Shown in pieces: positions 8,861-17,989 of a DNA stretch of 64,000 nucleotides. The position numbers and the translations under genes were made by a program. The stretch's first letter is position 1. The number at the start of each line of letters is the position of its first letter. This stretch comes from CBDAKK01 sp965196605. GTDB lineage: Bacteria > Spirochaetota > Spirochaetia > WTKD01 > G963693115. The notes below the pieces were generated by a model, which saw only the letters and a program-made list of their open reading frames with translations, was not told where the DNA came from and did no database searches. The stretch covers positions 124,001 to 188,000 of the forward strand of contig CBDAKK010000008.1 in NCBI GenBank assembly GCA_965196605.1, read 5' to 3'.

Positions 8861-9715
8861 TCACTCTTCCCTTGAGATGCGACGCCATACATTTGATTCC
8901 CATATCCACAAGCTATTATTTTGACTTTTAGGCACAGCAACAAAGGTTTCTTTATCTTCGCTTTCAAGATAATAGAAAAACTTGCTGTCCGAAAATATTT
9001 TGTAATTCACCGTATAAAACGGAGTTTTGTGAAGCCAAAGTTCACCATCTATTTGTACGAAACTTCCACCATTGTAGTGATATGCTATTTCTTGAGAGGG
9101 TATTGACGTAGTACGCTCTATATCCGCAAACTGCGGTTGCTGTAGGAGTTGTTGTTGCTGTTGTTGTAATTGCTGTTGCTGTTGTACTGGAAGTTGGCTT
9201 TGAATAACTGTTTCTATTTGTGCAGAGCGCACAGGTGCGTTGGCAGTGGTATTTACATTGGTATTTAACAAGTCAAGCACATGTTCAGTCGACATTATAC
9301 CTGAGAGATTATTAATAATCTTTTGTCCCGTCGGATCTGTAATGATAATAGTAGGATGTCGAATAACATTGAACGTAGAAACCAATTGTGGATTGTTTTT
9401 TATACGCAAAGGCACGAAGCGCTCATTTACAATACGTACAACCTCAGGGTTAGTAAAGGTATGCTGAAGCAAGCTTAAAGTAATAGCATTTGTTGGAGTA
9501 TCCTCAAAGAACAAAAACAGCGGCCTATTCACACTTTGCGCAAGTGTTTGGGCAGCAGAAAAACTAGTATTCCACGCTACGGACGAACTGTTTGTTTGCG
9601 CAAATGCCGCAGAACCTAACACAAGCAACACTAACGAGAAGAGAAACAATTTTTTATCTCGCGCCTGCTTGGTTAATAATGTGCTTAAGATATGAAATTT
9701 ATTTTTGTACTCCAT
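8861..9715 (-). CDS. exported thioredoxin-fold protein without CXXC, with poly-Q linker
   Basis: 284 residues. The signal peptide has a long basic start and ends at AAFAQ (about residue 40). A thioredoxin-like domain follows (about 45-155), shown by RPLFLFFEDTP, the NPEVVRIVNERFVPLRI helix and strand, and a cis-proline-like RHPTIIITDPTG. The position of the CXXC pair holds no cysteines, so ordinary disulfide exchange is not expected. A glutamine-rich linker (about 172-197) leads to a unique C-terminal domain of about 85 residues rich in aromatics. The start is supported by GAGGAG five bases upstream. Role unknown; a chaperone or binding function in the periplasm is possible. Confidence 0.75.
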   Translation of the reverse strand: MEYKNKFHILSTLLTKQARDKKLFLFSLVLLVLGSAAFAQTNSSSVAWNTSFSAAQTLAQSVNRPLFLFFEDTPTNAITLSLLQHTFTNPEVVRIVNERFVPLRIKNNPQLVSTFNVIRHPTIIITDPTGQKIINNLSGIMSTEHVLDLLNTNVNTTANAPVRSAQIETVIQSQLPVQQQQQLQQQQQQLLQQPQFADIERTTSIPSQEIAYHYNGGSFVQIDGELWLHKTPFYTVNYKIFSDSKFFYYLESEDKETFVAVPKSQNNSLWIWESNVWRRISREE

Positions 9716-9838
9716 ATAATCTCCTCACGTAAAGTTACGAATATTTGTACATACTCCTATACACAATTACATCGACATAAAATGTGGATAACATAAGCAA
9801 ATTTTTTATAAAATAAACAACCTCAATGGTTTGTTTTT

Positions 9839-10215
9839 GTGGGGGCGTGCCCCCACGCCCCCCTTGGGGTAAGACGCGGTATTTGCATATGCAGTGCAGC
9901 GTGATATCACTTGCAGTGAGCTAAGACTGATGCTTTCTGTTGCCAAGCAGCAGTTTTAAATACGCTATCCATTCGGATGGCCGTACTTTCTTTCTTTTCT
10001 TTTTGGTTCTTTTTCTTTTCTTTTTCCCTCGCAAGAAAAAGAAAAGAAAAAGAACTGCCACCCGAGGCGTCATAATAGTGCGTGCTAGCCGTGGCACGCC
10101 TGTGTCATGGATGACACGCATTAGGCGCCATGGATGGTACAAAAAGCGTGAGCGGTCAAGCTAAAGTAACCCGTGCTTTGCACCTACAGCAAACAAGCGA
10201 AGCCACCTGTGCGTA
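9839..10215 (+). repeat. mosaic of dispersed intergenic repeats
   Basis: The gap before pncA is filled by modules that recur elsewhere. Module A (9839-9880) is a G8/C8 hairpin GTGGGGGC-GT-GCCCCCAC followed by TTGGGGTAAGACGC. Module C (about 9948-9985) carries ATACGCTATCCATTCGGATG. Module B is the long A/T-G inverted repeat at 10006-10055. Bases 10006-10215 match 50285-50485 closely, including the loop CCCTCGCAAG and TGTCATGGATGACACGCAT. No gene is supported in it. Confidence 0.8.
10006..10055. repeat. perfect 20-bp inverted repeat (module B)
   Basis: Arms at 10006-10025 and 10036-10055 are perfect reverse complements made of T-rich/A-rich sequence with regular C/G interruptions; the 10-base loop is CCCTCGCAAG. 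The same loop and arms occur at 50285-50326. It could act as a bidirectional terminator or as a mobile-repeat end. Confidence 0.85.
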
Positions 10216-10380
10216 GCACTCAAGACGCGCAGCGATACAGAAATGGAGCTTGTAGCAAGTCCAACCGTCCCGGGCATTATCGTATCGCACTACGCGCCGT
10301 AGCAACAAAAGGCGTGCGCCTTAGCAACTATAGGTGTGAACACACGGCGTGCAGTCTACTCGCGCGTAAGCGCTCAGTAC

Positions 10381-10412
10381 AGGGGGGTGTGGGGGGATGC
10401 ATCCCCCCACAT
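10381..10412 (-). repeat. module A hairpin, inverted orientation
   Basis: A GTGGGGGGATGCATCCCCCCAC palindrome preceded by AGGGGGGT. This is the reverse-strand form of the G/C hairpin module seen at 9839, 24817 and 26428. It lies about 40 bases before the pncA start. Confidence 0.75.
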
Positions 10413-10453
10413 AGCTTATGCACGCAATGGAGCAATATGCTATTATCCTAAGC

Positions 10454-11092
10454 ATGAGCATACGTCCTTCCATACCATGTACTCCCGCATTACTTGTGGT
10501 TGATATGCAATACGACTTTTTACCTCCTCATGGCGCATTAGCAGTTGCAGGTGGTGAAGAAATAGTTGAACCAATATGCGCAGCAATAGCATGCTACAAC
10601 TGCGTGGCGGCAACGCAGGACTTTCACCCCAAAGGGCATAAGAGTTTTGCCTCTACACATGGCAAGCAGGTTGGAGAAATGGTAGATTTACACGGCATAG
10701 AACAAAGACTATGGCCAGAACACTGCGTGCAAGGTAGTTTTGGCGCTGCCATTGAGTCGAGAATTATGCACAAACTTCAAGAGCATAAAAACGCATGCAT
10801 AGTAGAAAAAGGCACAAATGTAGAAATGGATAGCTACAGCGGCTTTTTTGAAAACGACAAAAAAACCAGTACACCGCTGCACGCACTTTTGCAAGAACGT
10901 CAAGTACAAGAACTACACGTATGCGGACTTGCAAGTGATTATTGTGTGAAGTACACCGTCTTAGATGCGCTTACTTTGGGCTACAAGGTTACCTTATTGA
11001 GCGAACTCACGCGTGCGGTAAACATACATCCCAATGACGAACAAGACGCCATTGCCCAGATGCGCAAGGCAGGTGCCACCATACATCCGTAA
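10454..11092 (+). CDS. pncA: nicotinamidase
   Basis: 212 residues from the ATG at 10454. An isochorismatase-fold hydrolase with the catalytic Asp in VVDMQYDF, Lys in VEKGTN and Cys in CGLASDYCVK, and a metal-site segment TQDFHPKGHKSF. It converts nicotinamide to nicotinate for NAD synthesis. The bacterial pattern D-F-H-P-x-x-H is intact, so activity is likely. It could feed the NAD pathway that also uses the NadR-like protein at 60537-61409, although nicotinate phosphoribosyltransferase is not in this window. Confidence 0.9.
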   Translation: MSIRPSIPCTPALLVVDMQYDFLPPHGALAVAGGEEIVEPICAAIACYNCVAATQDFHPKGHKSFASTHGKQVGEMVDLHGIEQRLWPEHCVQGSFGAAIESRIMHKLQEHKNACIVEKGTNVEMDSYSGFFENDKKTSTPLHALLQERQVQELHVCGLASDYCVKYTVLDALTLGYKVTLLSELTRAVNIHPNDEQDAIAQMRKAGATIHP

Positions 11093-11190
11093 AACACATG
11101 TGAAGACGCGATCTAGTGTGAGAAAAACCTCAGGTTAGTGCAGCAACAAACCAACACACAATACGTGCTTCTGCGTGTAAGATAAAAAAC

Positions 11191-12660
11191 ATGAAAGGCT
11201 TTAGAGACAAAATACTATATAACCACAAGGAACGAGGCGCCTTTTTATGCATAGGGCTGGACCCGCGAATTACCCCCGATGAAACCGCGAGCACGCAAGC
11301 ACGACGTAGCCAAACCATATGCGAAGAGATTGTCGCAACAAACAAACGAATAATAGAAGAGACCAAAGATGTATGCGCATGCTACAAACCCAACATAGCC
11401 TTTTATGAATGCTGGGGCGCAGCAGGATTGGAGGCGCTTATAAAAACCCTCGCGCTTATTCCTTCTGAAATTCCCGTGATACTTGATGCAAAACGCTCTG
11501 ACATAGGATCAACTGCCCAAGCCTATGCGCGTGCAGCCTTTGAACACTGTAAGGTAGATGCAGTAACCCTCTCACCCTACATGGGTAAAGAAAGCATAGA
11601 ACCCTTTCTCTCTTATGAACATGCGTTTGTATTTATGTTGGTGCGCACATCAAACCCAAGCTCACATAAGTTTCAAATGCTAGAGGCACAGGGTAAGCCT
11701 TTGTACCAACACGTAGCCAATGAAAGCGCACAATGGGCGCCCGATCAAAGGCTTGGCTTTGTTGTTGGCGCAGCAGAACTAGAGGCACTTGCTTACATGA
11801 AAGAAGCACAACCCACGCGCCTCTTACTCTGCCCCGGCATAGGCGCGCAAGGCGGTGACATAGAACCATGCGTACAACACGCGCTTAGTAAAAGCAAAGA
11901 CACCGTGCTCCCCGTTGTCTCACGCAGCATAGCGAATGCGCAAGACCCGCGCGCCGTAGCAAGCCAGTACAACGAAAAAACGCGTAAAGCCTTTGCCTTA
12001 CAAGCAACAGAGTCCATGGGCGCGCAGCACAAGGCGTCTCCCCGCTTCGCCACCACCACGGTGTCCGTACAAGAGGCGCACTCCCTCATAGACGACCTGT
12101 TCCGCACAGCCTGTTTCAAGCTTGGCGACTTCACCCTCAAGTCGGGAGCTCGCTCACCGTTTTACATAGACCTCCGCCGCATTGTTTCCTTTCCCCACCT
12201 CATGAAGCGTGTGGTAAAAACCTACAACACGCTTGCGGCATCACTTACGTATAATTGCATTGCAGGCATACCCACGGCGGGCTTGCCCTTTGCAGCAGCG
12301 CTTGCCTACACGCAGAACCTCCCCATGATATACCCGCGCATTCCTAAAAAACCGCACGGTACGGGCAACTCCATTGAGGGCGAGTACCAAAAAGGCACAA
12401 AAGTACTGCTGCTAGACGACCTTATTACCCAAGGCACCAGCAAGCATGAAGCAATTAGCATATTACGTGAAGCGGAAATAGCGGTGCAAGATTTAGTCGT
12501 GCTTATACGTCGCTCACCCCACGCCGAGGAAGACATGCGTCAGTGTGGCATAACCCTACACTACGCCCTTGACATTGCAGACATAGCCCACCGCGGCAAG
12601 CAAACGGGCGCAATAAGCGCAGCACAGTACAAAGCCGTGTGCGCCTTTATCTCCACATAA
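11191..12660 (+). CDS. pyrFE: PyrF-PyrE fusion: OMP decarboxylase / orotate phosphoribosyltransferase
   Basis: 489 residues combining the last two steps of UMP synthesis. The N-terminal half (about 1-280) is a subfamily-2 OMP decarboxylase, with CIGLDPR, the catalytic ILDAKRSDIGS segment and CPGIGAQGGD. The C-terminal half (about 292-489) is orotate phosphoribosyltransferase, with GARSPFYIDLRR and the PRPP motif VLLLDDLITQGTSK. The order is decarboxylase first, opposite to animal UMP synthase. No other de novo pyrimidine gene is in the window, so it may work on imported orotate. It ends about 30 bases before the repeat array. Confidence 0.93.
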   Translation: MKGFRDKILYNHKERGAFLCIGLDPRITPDETASTQARRSQTICEEIVATNKRIIEETKDVCACYKPNIAFYECWGAAGLEALIKTLALIPSEIPVILDAKRSDIGSTAQAYARAAFEHCKVDAVTLSPYMGKESIEPFLSYEHAFVFMLVRTSNPSSHKFQMLEAQGKPLYQHVANESAQWAPDQRLGFVVGAAELEALAYMKEAQPTRLLLCPGIGAQGGDIEPCVQHALSKSKDTVLPVVSRSIANAQDPRAVASQYNEKTRKAFALQATESMGAQHKASPRFATTTVSVQEAHSLIDDLFRTACFKLGDFTLKSGARSPFYIDLRRIVSFPHLMKRVVKTYNTLAASLTYNCIAGIPTAGLPFAAALAYTQNLPMIYPRIPKKPHGTGNSIEGEYQKGTKVLLLDDLITQGTSKHEAISILREAEIAVQDLVVLIRRSPHAEEDMRQCGITLHYALDIADIAHRGKQTGAISAAQYKAVCAFIST

Positions 12661-12689
12661 ACAGTGCCCCAACAATGCCGCGTCTCCCA

Positions 12690-15610
12690 ATATGTACGGT
12701 TGTTTGTAAGTGCAAGCAGCCTGCTGACACGCGGTGTGTTTTGTGCGGCGCGGCTTAGGCACGCAAAGTTCCCTTGCCTAGGTGGTGGTGCTTAAGCGCG
12801 TGTAGGTTGCTTTGAAAGTGCAAGCAGCCTGCGCTGGTGCGCCGTGTGTTTTGGCGCCGCGGATTTAAGCGCGCAAAGGTGCCTTGCTGTACGTGATGAT
12901 GCTTAAGCGCGTGTAGGTTGCTTTGAAAGTGCAAGCAGCCAGCGCTTACGCGCCGTGTGTTTTGGGGGCGCCCCACCTTTGGAGTTAAAGCAGTCATTCG
13001 CCTAGGGCTCATGTGTATACTGGGCGGCGCGGCTTAGGCGCGAGGTTTGCTTTAGTGCATAAAGTTACTTTGCATGTGTAAGCTGTCTGCGCTGGTGCGC
13101 CGTGTGTCTTGGCGCCGCAGCTTAAGGCGCGCAAAGGTACCTTGCCTAGGTGGCGTTACTTAAACGCGCAAGGCTGCTTTGTAAGTTCACGCAGCCTGCG
13201 CTGGTGCGCCGTGTGTTTTGGCGCCGCGGATTTAAGCGCGCAAAGGTGCCTTGCTGTACGTGATGATGCTTAAGCGCGTGTAGGTTGCTTTGTGAGTGCA
13301 AGCAGCTTGCGCTGACGCGCCGTGTGTTTTTGGCGCCGCGGCTTGGGTTAAAGCGGTCATGAGCCTAGGGCTCATGTGTATACTGGGCGGCGCCGCTTGG
13401 AGCGCTAGGTTTGCTTTAGTGCATAAAGTTACTTTGTATGTATAAGTAGCCTGCGTCCCGCAGTCTGTACTCCGCGCCGCGGCTTGGAGCGCGTAAGTGG
13501 TCGTGAGCCCTAGGCTCACGTCTGTATTGGGCAGCTGGGGCAGAGCTTGCTTTGTATGTATAAGCGGTCTGTGCTACGCACAGTCTGTATTCCGCGCCGT
13601 GGCTTGGCGCGCTAGGTTTGCTTTAGTGCATAAAGTTACTTTGTATGTATAAGTTACCTGCGCCCCGCAGTCTGTATTCCGCGCCGCGGCTTGGGCGCGC
13701 AAAGTAGCTTTGTGTAGGTGGTGTTGCTTAAACGCGTGAAGTGACTTTGTGAGTGCAAGCAGCCTGCTGGCGCGCCGTGTGTTTTAGATGCCGCGGCTTA
13801 AGGCGCGCAAAGGTATCTTGCGTAGGTGGTGTTGCTTAAACGCGTAAGTCTGCTTTGTGAGTGCAAGCAGCTTGCGCTTACGCGCCGTGTGTTTTTGGCG
13901 CCGCGGCTTGGGTTAAAGCAGTCATGAGCCTAGGGCTCATGTGTATACTGGGCGGCGCCGCTTGGCGCGCTAGGTTTGCTTTAGTGCATAAAGTTACTTT
14001 GCATGTGTAAGCTGTCTGCACTGGCGTGCAGTCTGTACTCCACGCCGTGGCTTGGCGCGCTAGGTTTGCTTTAGTGCATAAAGTTACCTTTGTATGTATA
14101 AGTAGCCTGCGTCCCGCAGTTTGTATTCCGCGGCGCGGCTTGAGGCGCGCAAAGTAGCTTTGCGTAGGTGGTGTTGCTTAAACGCGTAAGGTTGCCTTGT
14201 GAGTACAAGCAGCTTGCGCTTATGCGCCGTGTGTCTTGGTGCCGCGGCTAAGGCGCGCAAAGGTGCCTTGCGTGCGTGGTGTTGCTTAAGCGCGTAAGGC
14301 TGCTTTGTGAGTACAAGCAGCTTGCGCTTACGCGCCGTGTGTCTTGGCGCCGCGGTTTGGGCGCGCAAAGTAGCTTTGCGTAGGTCGCGGTGCTGTAGCA
14401 CGTAAGGATTGCTTTGTGAGTACAAGCAGCCTGCTGGCGCGCCGTGTGTTTTAGATGCCGCGGCTTGGGTTAAAGCAGTCATGAGCCTAGGGCTCATGTG
14501 TATACTGGGCGGCGCCGCTTGGAGCGCTAGGTTTGCTTTAGTGCATAAAGTTACTTTGCATGTGTAAGCTGTCTGCACTGGCGTGCAGTCTGTACTCCAC
14601 GCCGTGGCTTGGCGCGCTAGGTTTGCTTTAGTGCATAAAGTTACCTTTGTATGTATAAGTAGCCTGCGTCCCGCAGTTTGTATTCCGCGGCGCGGCTTGA
14701 GGCGCGCAAAGTAGCTTTGCGTAGGTGGTGTTGCTTAAACGCGTAAGGTTGCCTTGTGAGTACAAGCAGCTTGCGCTTATGCGCCGTGTGTCTTGGTGCC
14801 GCGGCTAAGGCGCGCAAAGGTGCCTTGCGTGCGTGGTGTTGCTTAAGCGCGTAAGGCTGCTTTGTGAGTACAAGCAGCCAGCGCTTACGCGCCGTGTGTT
14901 TTGGTGCCGCGGTTTGGGCGCGCAAAGTAGCTTTGCGTAGGTCGCGGTGCTGTAGCACGTAAGGATTGCTTTGTGAGTACAAGCAGCCTGCTGGCGCGCC
15001 GTGTGTTTTTGGCGGCGCGGTTTGAGGCGCGCAAAGTAGCTTTGCGTATGTGGCGTTGCTTAAACGCATTAAGCTGCTTTGTGAGTGCAAGCAGCTTGCG
15101 CTTACGCGCCGTGTGTTTTGTGCGTCGCGGCTTGGGTTAAAGCGGTCATGAGCCTAGGGCTCATGTGTATACTGGGCGGCGCCGCTTGGAGCGCTAGGTT
15201 TGCTTTAGTGCATAAAGTTACTTTGTATGTATAAGTAGCCTGCGTCCCGCAGTCTGTACTCCGCGCCGCGTCTTTAAGCGCGCAAAGTAGCTTTGCGTAG
15301 GTGGTGTTACTTAAGCGCGTTAAGTTACTTTGTAGGTATAAGTAGCCTGCGTCCCGCAATCTGTATTCCGCGGCGCGGCTTGGAGCGCTAGGTTTGCTTT
15401 AGTGCATAAAGTTACTTTGTATGTATAAGTAGCCTGCGTCCCGCAGTTTGTATTCCGCGGCGCGGCTAAGGCGCGCAAAGGTGCCTTGCGTGCGTGGTGT
15501 TGCTTAAGCGCGTAAGGCTGCTTTGTGAGTACAAGCAGCTTGCGCTTATGCGCCGTGTGTTTTTGGCGCCGCGGCTTGGGCGCGCTAAGCTGCCTTGCGT
15601 AGGTGGTGTT
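12690..15610 (+). repeat. left array of hairpin-rich direct repeats (about 25 units)
   Basis: About 2.9 kb of degenerate direct repeats, roughly 105-120 bp per unit. Each unit carries several small dyads: CGCAAAG-TAG-CTTTGCG, CTGCG-TCC-CGCAG or GCAAGCAGCTTGC, and GCGCC...GGCGC around GCGGCTTAA. A second module with ATGAGCC-TAG-GGCTCAT recurs at about 13362, 13923, 14480 and 15142, with variants near 12990 and 13500. Open frames exist on both strands but show only translated repeat sequence, so I do not call genes. The same units, in the same orientation, continue after the lipoprotein gene. Confidence 0.85.
13905..15012 (+). repeat. 557-bp higher-order tandem duplication inside the left array
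   Basis: Bases from about 13905 to 14455 recur almost unchanged from about 14462 to 15012. Four independent landmarks (13911/14468, 14021/14578, 14221/14778, 14391/14948) all give an offset of exactly 557 bases. The block covers about five basic units plus one ATGAGCC hairpin module, so it is a recent segmental duplication. Confidence 0.85.
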
Positions 15611-15663
15611 GCCTTGTTAATACATCACATACCCATGCCCTCTCTCGCGTGTCAAATGAGGGG

Positions 15664-15692
15664 TTTACATTTCTTTGTAGTTTCTTTAAAAT
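15664..15692 (+). promoter_or_regulatory. sigma70-type promoter for the repeat-flanked lipoprotein gene
   Basis: A TTTACA -35 (15664-15669), a 17-base spacer and a TAAAAT -10 (15687-15692). It lies in the AT-rich 120 bases between the end of the array and the ATG at 15734. A strong GAGGAGG ribosome-binding site is at 15721-15727. Confidence 0.65.
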
Positions 15693-15733
15693 TACAAATG
15701 CGCAATATTTATTATTTATTGAGGAGGTTATAT

Positions 15734-17944
15734 ATGAAGCACAATAGTTATAAAGCTATAAACGCATTGCTCAAAGTAAGCACAGTAGTGATTTTTGCTT
15801 TGATGCCTTTTACCTTTTTAGGGTGTGATGAACTAATAAACGAAGTATTTGAACAGATAACAATCAAGGGTAAAAATGCCCGCCACTCTAGAGGAGAAGA
15901 GCAAACATTACAGGGAAGACCTCAGTCTGGTGAAGAAAGCAATGCGAAGTTGCAAGCAGGTACAACGGTTACGAATTTTTCAGAGAATCTGCCATTGACC
16001 CGTAATACATACAAACCGGTAATACAATTTGCAAAAATAGAAGGAGATACGAGAGTAATAAGCTATAAGTCGAGTAAGCCCGATGTAGCAACGGTAGATG
16101 CGACAGGAAGAGTAACATTCAACAAGGCTGGATTTACGATTATTACTGCAACGAAGGCAGCGACAGCAGGGTATCAGTCAGAGAGTGCATCGTATGCCCT
16201 TGCAATACAGGGTAATGCCCCCCTTGTGAAAAAACCGCAGTTACAAACATCTCTGAAGAATGTGGAGTCGGGAACACCAGTTGCTTTTACAAAAGAGCAA
16301 GGTCATACGTACGATATAGTGTCAGACACGAAGGGACGAGTAAGTATAGACGAGAATGCTTCTACAATAGAAGCGACGGGAGCAGCAGAAGTGTGGTTGC
16401 TAGCAACGCAAACGAGTGATGGGAGTGTAGCGGTAAGCGAAAAAATAACGTTTGACTTAGCAGAGGGGACAAGGCTTAAGTTTGACAAAGATTTAGTAGA
16501 GGTGGAATATAAAACAGGAAGCTATAGGCAAGAGGTAACTGCAACGAGCACGCAAAAAGGTAAGAGCGGAATAAGCTATGAGTCGAGCGATAAGGGTGTA
16601 GCAACAGTAGATGGAACTGGAAATGTAAGCTTTAAGAAGGGCGGTACAGTTGTCATTACCGCGACAAAAACGGAAACAAACCAGTACAAGTTTCACAGCG
16701 CAAGCTATACGCTTATCATTGAAAAATCAGGTATGCAGGATCCTGACAAGCCAGAGATTGACGGAGTGCAGGGTTCATGGAAAATTGCGAGGAAGATAAC
16801 CAACTATGATGCGAAACATGAATATAGATCAAACACAAACACAATAAGCATAGTCAATGGTAAGGTGAAAGCAACTGAAGAAACAAGCGGGACTATCAGT
16901 GTACGAAAAAGGGAAACAGATACCGAAAAGGCATCGGAGTGGGTGGCAAGTAAGCTAATAAGCTTTGACCTCGATAAAGGAACAACCTTGGAGTTTGGTA
17001 CACCTGCAAAGAATGTTAGGTATAAAGACGGAGGTTATAAGCAGGCAGTAACGAAGAACTATGAAGTTACAGAAGATACGGGCGGAATAAGCTATAAGTC
17101 GAATGATAAAAATATAGCAATAGTAGATGGGATTACTGGGAAGGTAAGCTTTAAAAAGAATGGGACAGTTACGATTACTGCGGAAAAGGCGGGTATACCG
17201 AAAAAGTACAGGACACAAAGAGCGACGTATACGCTTATCATTACCTCTCAGCATCCAGTTACCAAAACGCGATACGTAACAAAAACAGAGCTTATTATTG
17301 GGAGTGACATGCTCAAAATCACTTCGATAGACGATAAGAAATATAGTAACTTTGACGGTGGAAATAAGAATCTGCTTACTAAGCTCAGTTTTGACTCCCC
17401 CTCATACGTGACTACTATTGGCTTCGAAGCTTTTGCATACAATAATCTTAAGAGTCTTACAATACCCAACTCCGTTACTGAGATTGGTTACAGTGCTTTT
17501 CAAAACAACAAGCTTAAAAAGCTTACGATACCCAACTCCGTCACTGAGATTGACTACAGTGCTTTTAAAAACAACAAGCTTGAAAACCTTACGATACCCA
17601 ACTCCATCATTGAGATTGGAAGCGATGCTTTTAAAGACAATGAGATTGAAACACTTACGCTTGGCAACTCTGTCACTTATATTGGTCGCTGTGCTGTTGC
17701 CAAAAACAAGCTTAAAAAGGTTACGATACCCAAGTCCGTCACTGATATTCGAGATTGTGCTTTTACAAACAACCCCAATCTTACAGAGGTTACACTGTCT
17801 GAAACGTTATATAAGAAATATACGAAGGGACACGCAGTGAAATATAAAGGTAAGCTAGTAGTTGACTCAGTCGTCAAATTAAAAGATGTATTCGGTAGTC
17901 AAGTAATCACATATCAAGACCATAATGGAACACAACTTAATTAA
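15734..17944 (+). CDS. surface lipoprotein with Ig-like repeats and BspA/TpLRR leucine-rich repeats
   Basis: 736 residues from the ATG behind GAGGAGG. The lipobox TFLGC puts the lipidated cysteine at about residue 32. Three Big_2-like Ig repeats (centred near residues 130, 300 and 475) share the pattern SYxSxxxxVAxVDxxGxVxF...ITA. Intervening segments look like related beta domains. Residues about 555-710 hold six 23-residue leucine-rich repeats of the LTIPNSVTEIGYSAFxxNKL type typical of BspA and T. pallidum TpLRR proteins. Such proteins act in adhesion to host matrix or other bacteria; that role is inferred. The gene sits alone inside two arrays of direct repeats. Its base composition is more AT-rich than the arrays. 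Confidence 0.9.
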   Translation: MKHNSYKAINALLKVSTVVIFALMPFTFLGCDELINEVFEQITIKGKNARHSRGEEQTLQGRPQSGEESNAKLQAGTTVTNFSENLPLTRNTYKPVIQFAKIEGDTRVISYKSSKPDVATVDATGRVTFNKAGFTIITATKAATAGYQSESASYALAIQGNAPLVKKPQLQTSLKNVESGTPVAFTKEQGHTYDIVSDTKGRVSIDENASTIEATGAAEVWLLATQTSDGSVAVSEKITFDLAEGTRLKFDKDLVEVEYKTGSYRQEVTATSTQKGKSGISYESSDKGVATVDGTGNVSFKKGGTVVITATKTETNQYKFHSASYTLIIEKSGMQDPDKPEIDGVQGSWKIARKITNYDAKHEYRSNTNTISIVNGKVKATEETSGTISVRKRETDTEKASEWVASKLISFDLDKGTTLEFGTPAKNVRYKDGGYKQAVTKNYEVTEDTGGISYKSNDKNIAIVDGITGKVSFKKNGTVTITAEKAGIPKKYRTQRATYTLIITSQHPVTKTRYVTKTELIIGSDMLKITSIDDKKYSNFDGGNKNLLTKLSFDSPSYVTTIGFEAFAYNNLKSLTIPNSVTEIGYSAFQNNKLKKLTIPNSVTEIDYSAFKNNKLENLTIPNSIIEIGSDAFKDNEIETLTLGNSVTYIGRCAVAKNKLKKVTIPKSVTDIRDCAFTNNPNLTEVTLSETLYKKYTKGHAVKYKGKLVVDSVVKLKDVFGSQVITYQDHNGTQLN

Positions 17945-17989
17945 TAGAGATGTCTTTCACGCGTCATGTGATTCTTTACGAGTAAAGCG

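Noticed and set aside
9839..10412. Module A G/C hairpins as Rho-independent terminators
   Set aside because: The stems are strong but are followed by C/G-rich sequence, not a T-run, and they occur in both orientations.
13232..15359. Open reading frames on the minus strand inside the left array (up to about 164 codons)
   Set aside because: They translate the repeat units themselves, differ in frame between copies, have low-complexity content and lack ribosome-binding sites.
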